A DNA stretch of 64,000 nt from Nansenia antarctica (lineage: Eukaryota > Chordata > Actinopteri > Argentiniformes > Microstomatidae): the NCBI GenBank assembly GCA_963989245.1, contig OZ022340.1, positions 45,356,165 to 45,420,164 on the forward strand. The letters run 5' to 3'. This document shows positions 63,561 through 64,000 of the stretch, in pieces. The notes under the pieces are model-generated. The model had not been told where the DNA came from and searched no databases. It saw nothing but the letters and a program-made list of their open reading frames with translations. Both the position numbers and the translations under genes were made by a program. Numbering within the stretch: the stretch's first letter is position 1; each line of letters starts with the position of its first letter.

Positions 63561-64000
63561 TAGGGATGTCCCGATCCGATATTGATATCGCTTATCGCCG
63601 CGATATCGGTCCTGAATGCTGGATCGCAGATCGCACCAGAAAAAAAATAGGCAGCGATCTGGGGCTCGCGATCCGGCGTGTCACTCACGTGATGACAACA
63701 GTAGTAGTCAGTGGTCACGAGCATGAGAGTTGGCTAGTAGCTACCTGTGTGTAATGAGTCTGACAATGTCATGATGCTAGCTGGTGAAATCATAAACCAT
63801 TTGCTTACGTAATTTTTCGTTTGTTTACATAGTCTGAAACTACAGATGGTAAGCTTTCAAATGATGCGTCATACATTGAAATCGGAAAAAAAAATCAAGA
63901 CGACACAAGTATTTGAATGTTTGTTTGTATCAATGTTTTGCTCAAGAATGGTGACTGCTAAAAACGCTGCTAACAGCTAGCAGCTAACGTTTCGTTCTAA
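63561..64000 (+). mobile_element. hAT-like element, left end, continuing past the window
   Basis: TAGGGATGTCCCGATCCGATATTGATATCG is a frequent terminus of vertebrate hAT elements. It truncates the L1 ORF2. The rest to the window edge is non-coding and includes a segment (63835-63930) related to the pogo interior. Confidence 0.55.

Overview
The window reads as non-genic, transposon-dominated DNA from a vertebrate, most likely a teleost fish. This rests on the mix of element families (Maverick/Polinton, piggyBac, several hAT lineages, pogo-type, L2-, Jockey/I- and L1-like LINEs, a short-LTR Ty3/gypsy), a tRNA-derived SINE with the tail common in fish genomes, and very abundant (TG)n, (GA)n and (CT)n microsatellites. 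I found no complete host protein gene, no rRNA gene and no functional tRNA gene. The only host-gene candidate is one exon-like stretch near 13.5-15.4 kb.

Layout. 0-8.3 kb: a decayed Maverick/Polinton with rightward genes (DNA polymerase B, packaging ATPase, PX-like, a further conserved gene) and leftward genes (penton-like protein, integrase), split by an L2-like LINE and itself carrying LINE fragments. 8.5-13.5 kb: piggyBac-type elements, including one about 3.6 kb long with internal duplications and one with a broken transposase. 13.5-15.4 kb: a hydrophobic-repeat minisatellite next to an exon-like sequence, cut by a 1.34-kb hAT element. 15.4-25.3 kb: host-like non-coding DNA full of microsatellites, small MITEs and LINE tails. 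25.3-31.5 kb: a LINE endonuclease region in which a 50-60 bp coding segment has amplified into a 5.4-kb tandem array. 31.5-36.2 kb: MITEs and LINE fragments.

36.2-53.6 kb is a nest of insertions. A leftward hAT transposase gene (exon 1 near 51.9 kb, exon 2 from 40.5 to 36.7 kb) has a second 2.16-kb hAT in exon 2 with a perfect 8-bp target duplication. Its intron 1 holds a Jockey/I-like LINE with two open ORFs, whose ORF1 is interrupted by a Ty3/gypsy element with identical 184-bp LTRs and a 5-bp target duplication. 55.9-63.6 kb: a decayed L1-type LINE containing a second copy of the 13.6-kb hAT element (again with an 8-bp duplication) and a pogo-type element with a CENP-B-like remnant. It is cut at the right by another hAT end that runs off the window.

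The genes do not form a host pathway. Each cluster encodes the replication or mobility machinery of one element, and the nesting gives a relative order: outer hAT, then the Jockey/I-like LINE, then gypsy. The strongest unusual observations are the satellite born inside a LINE endonuclease frame, the four-level nest, the gypsy element with identical LTRs but several one-base frameshifts, and the membrane-segment-like minisatellite exon. All family names come from motif reading by eye, without any database search.
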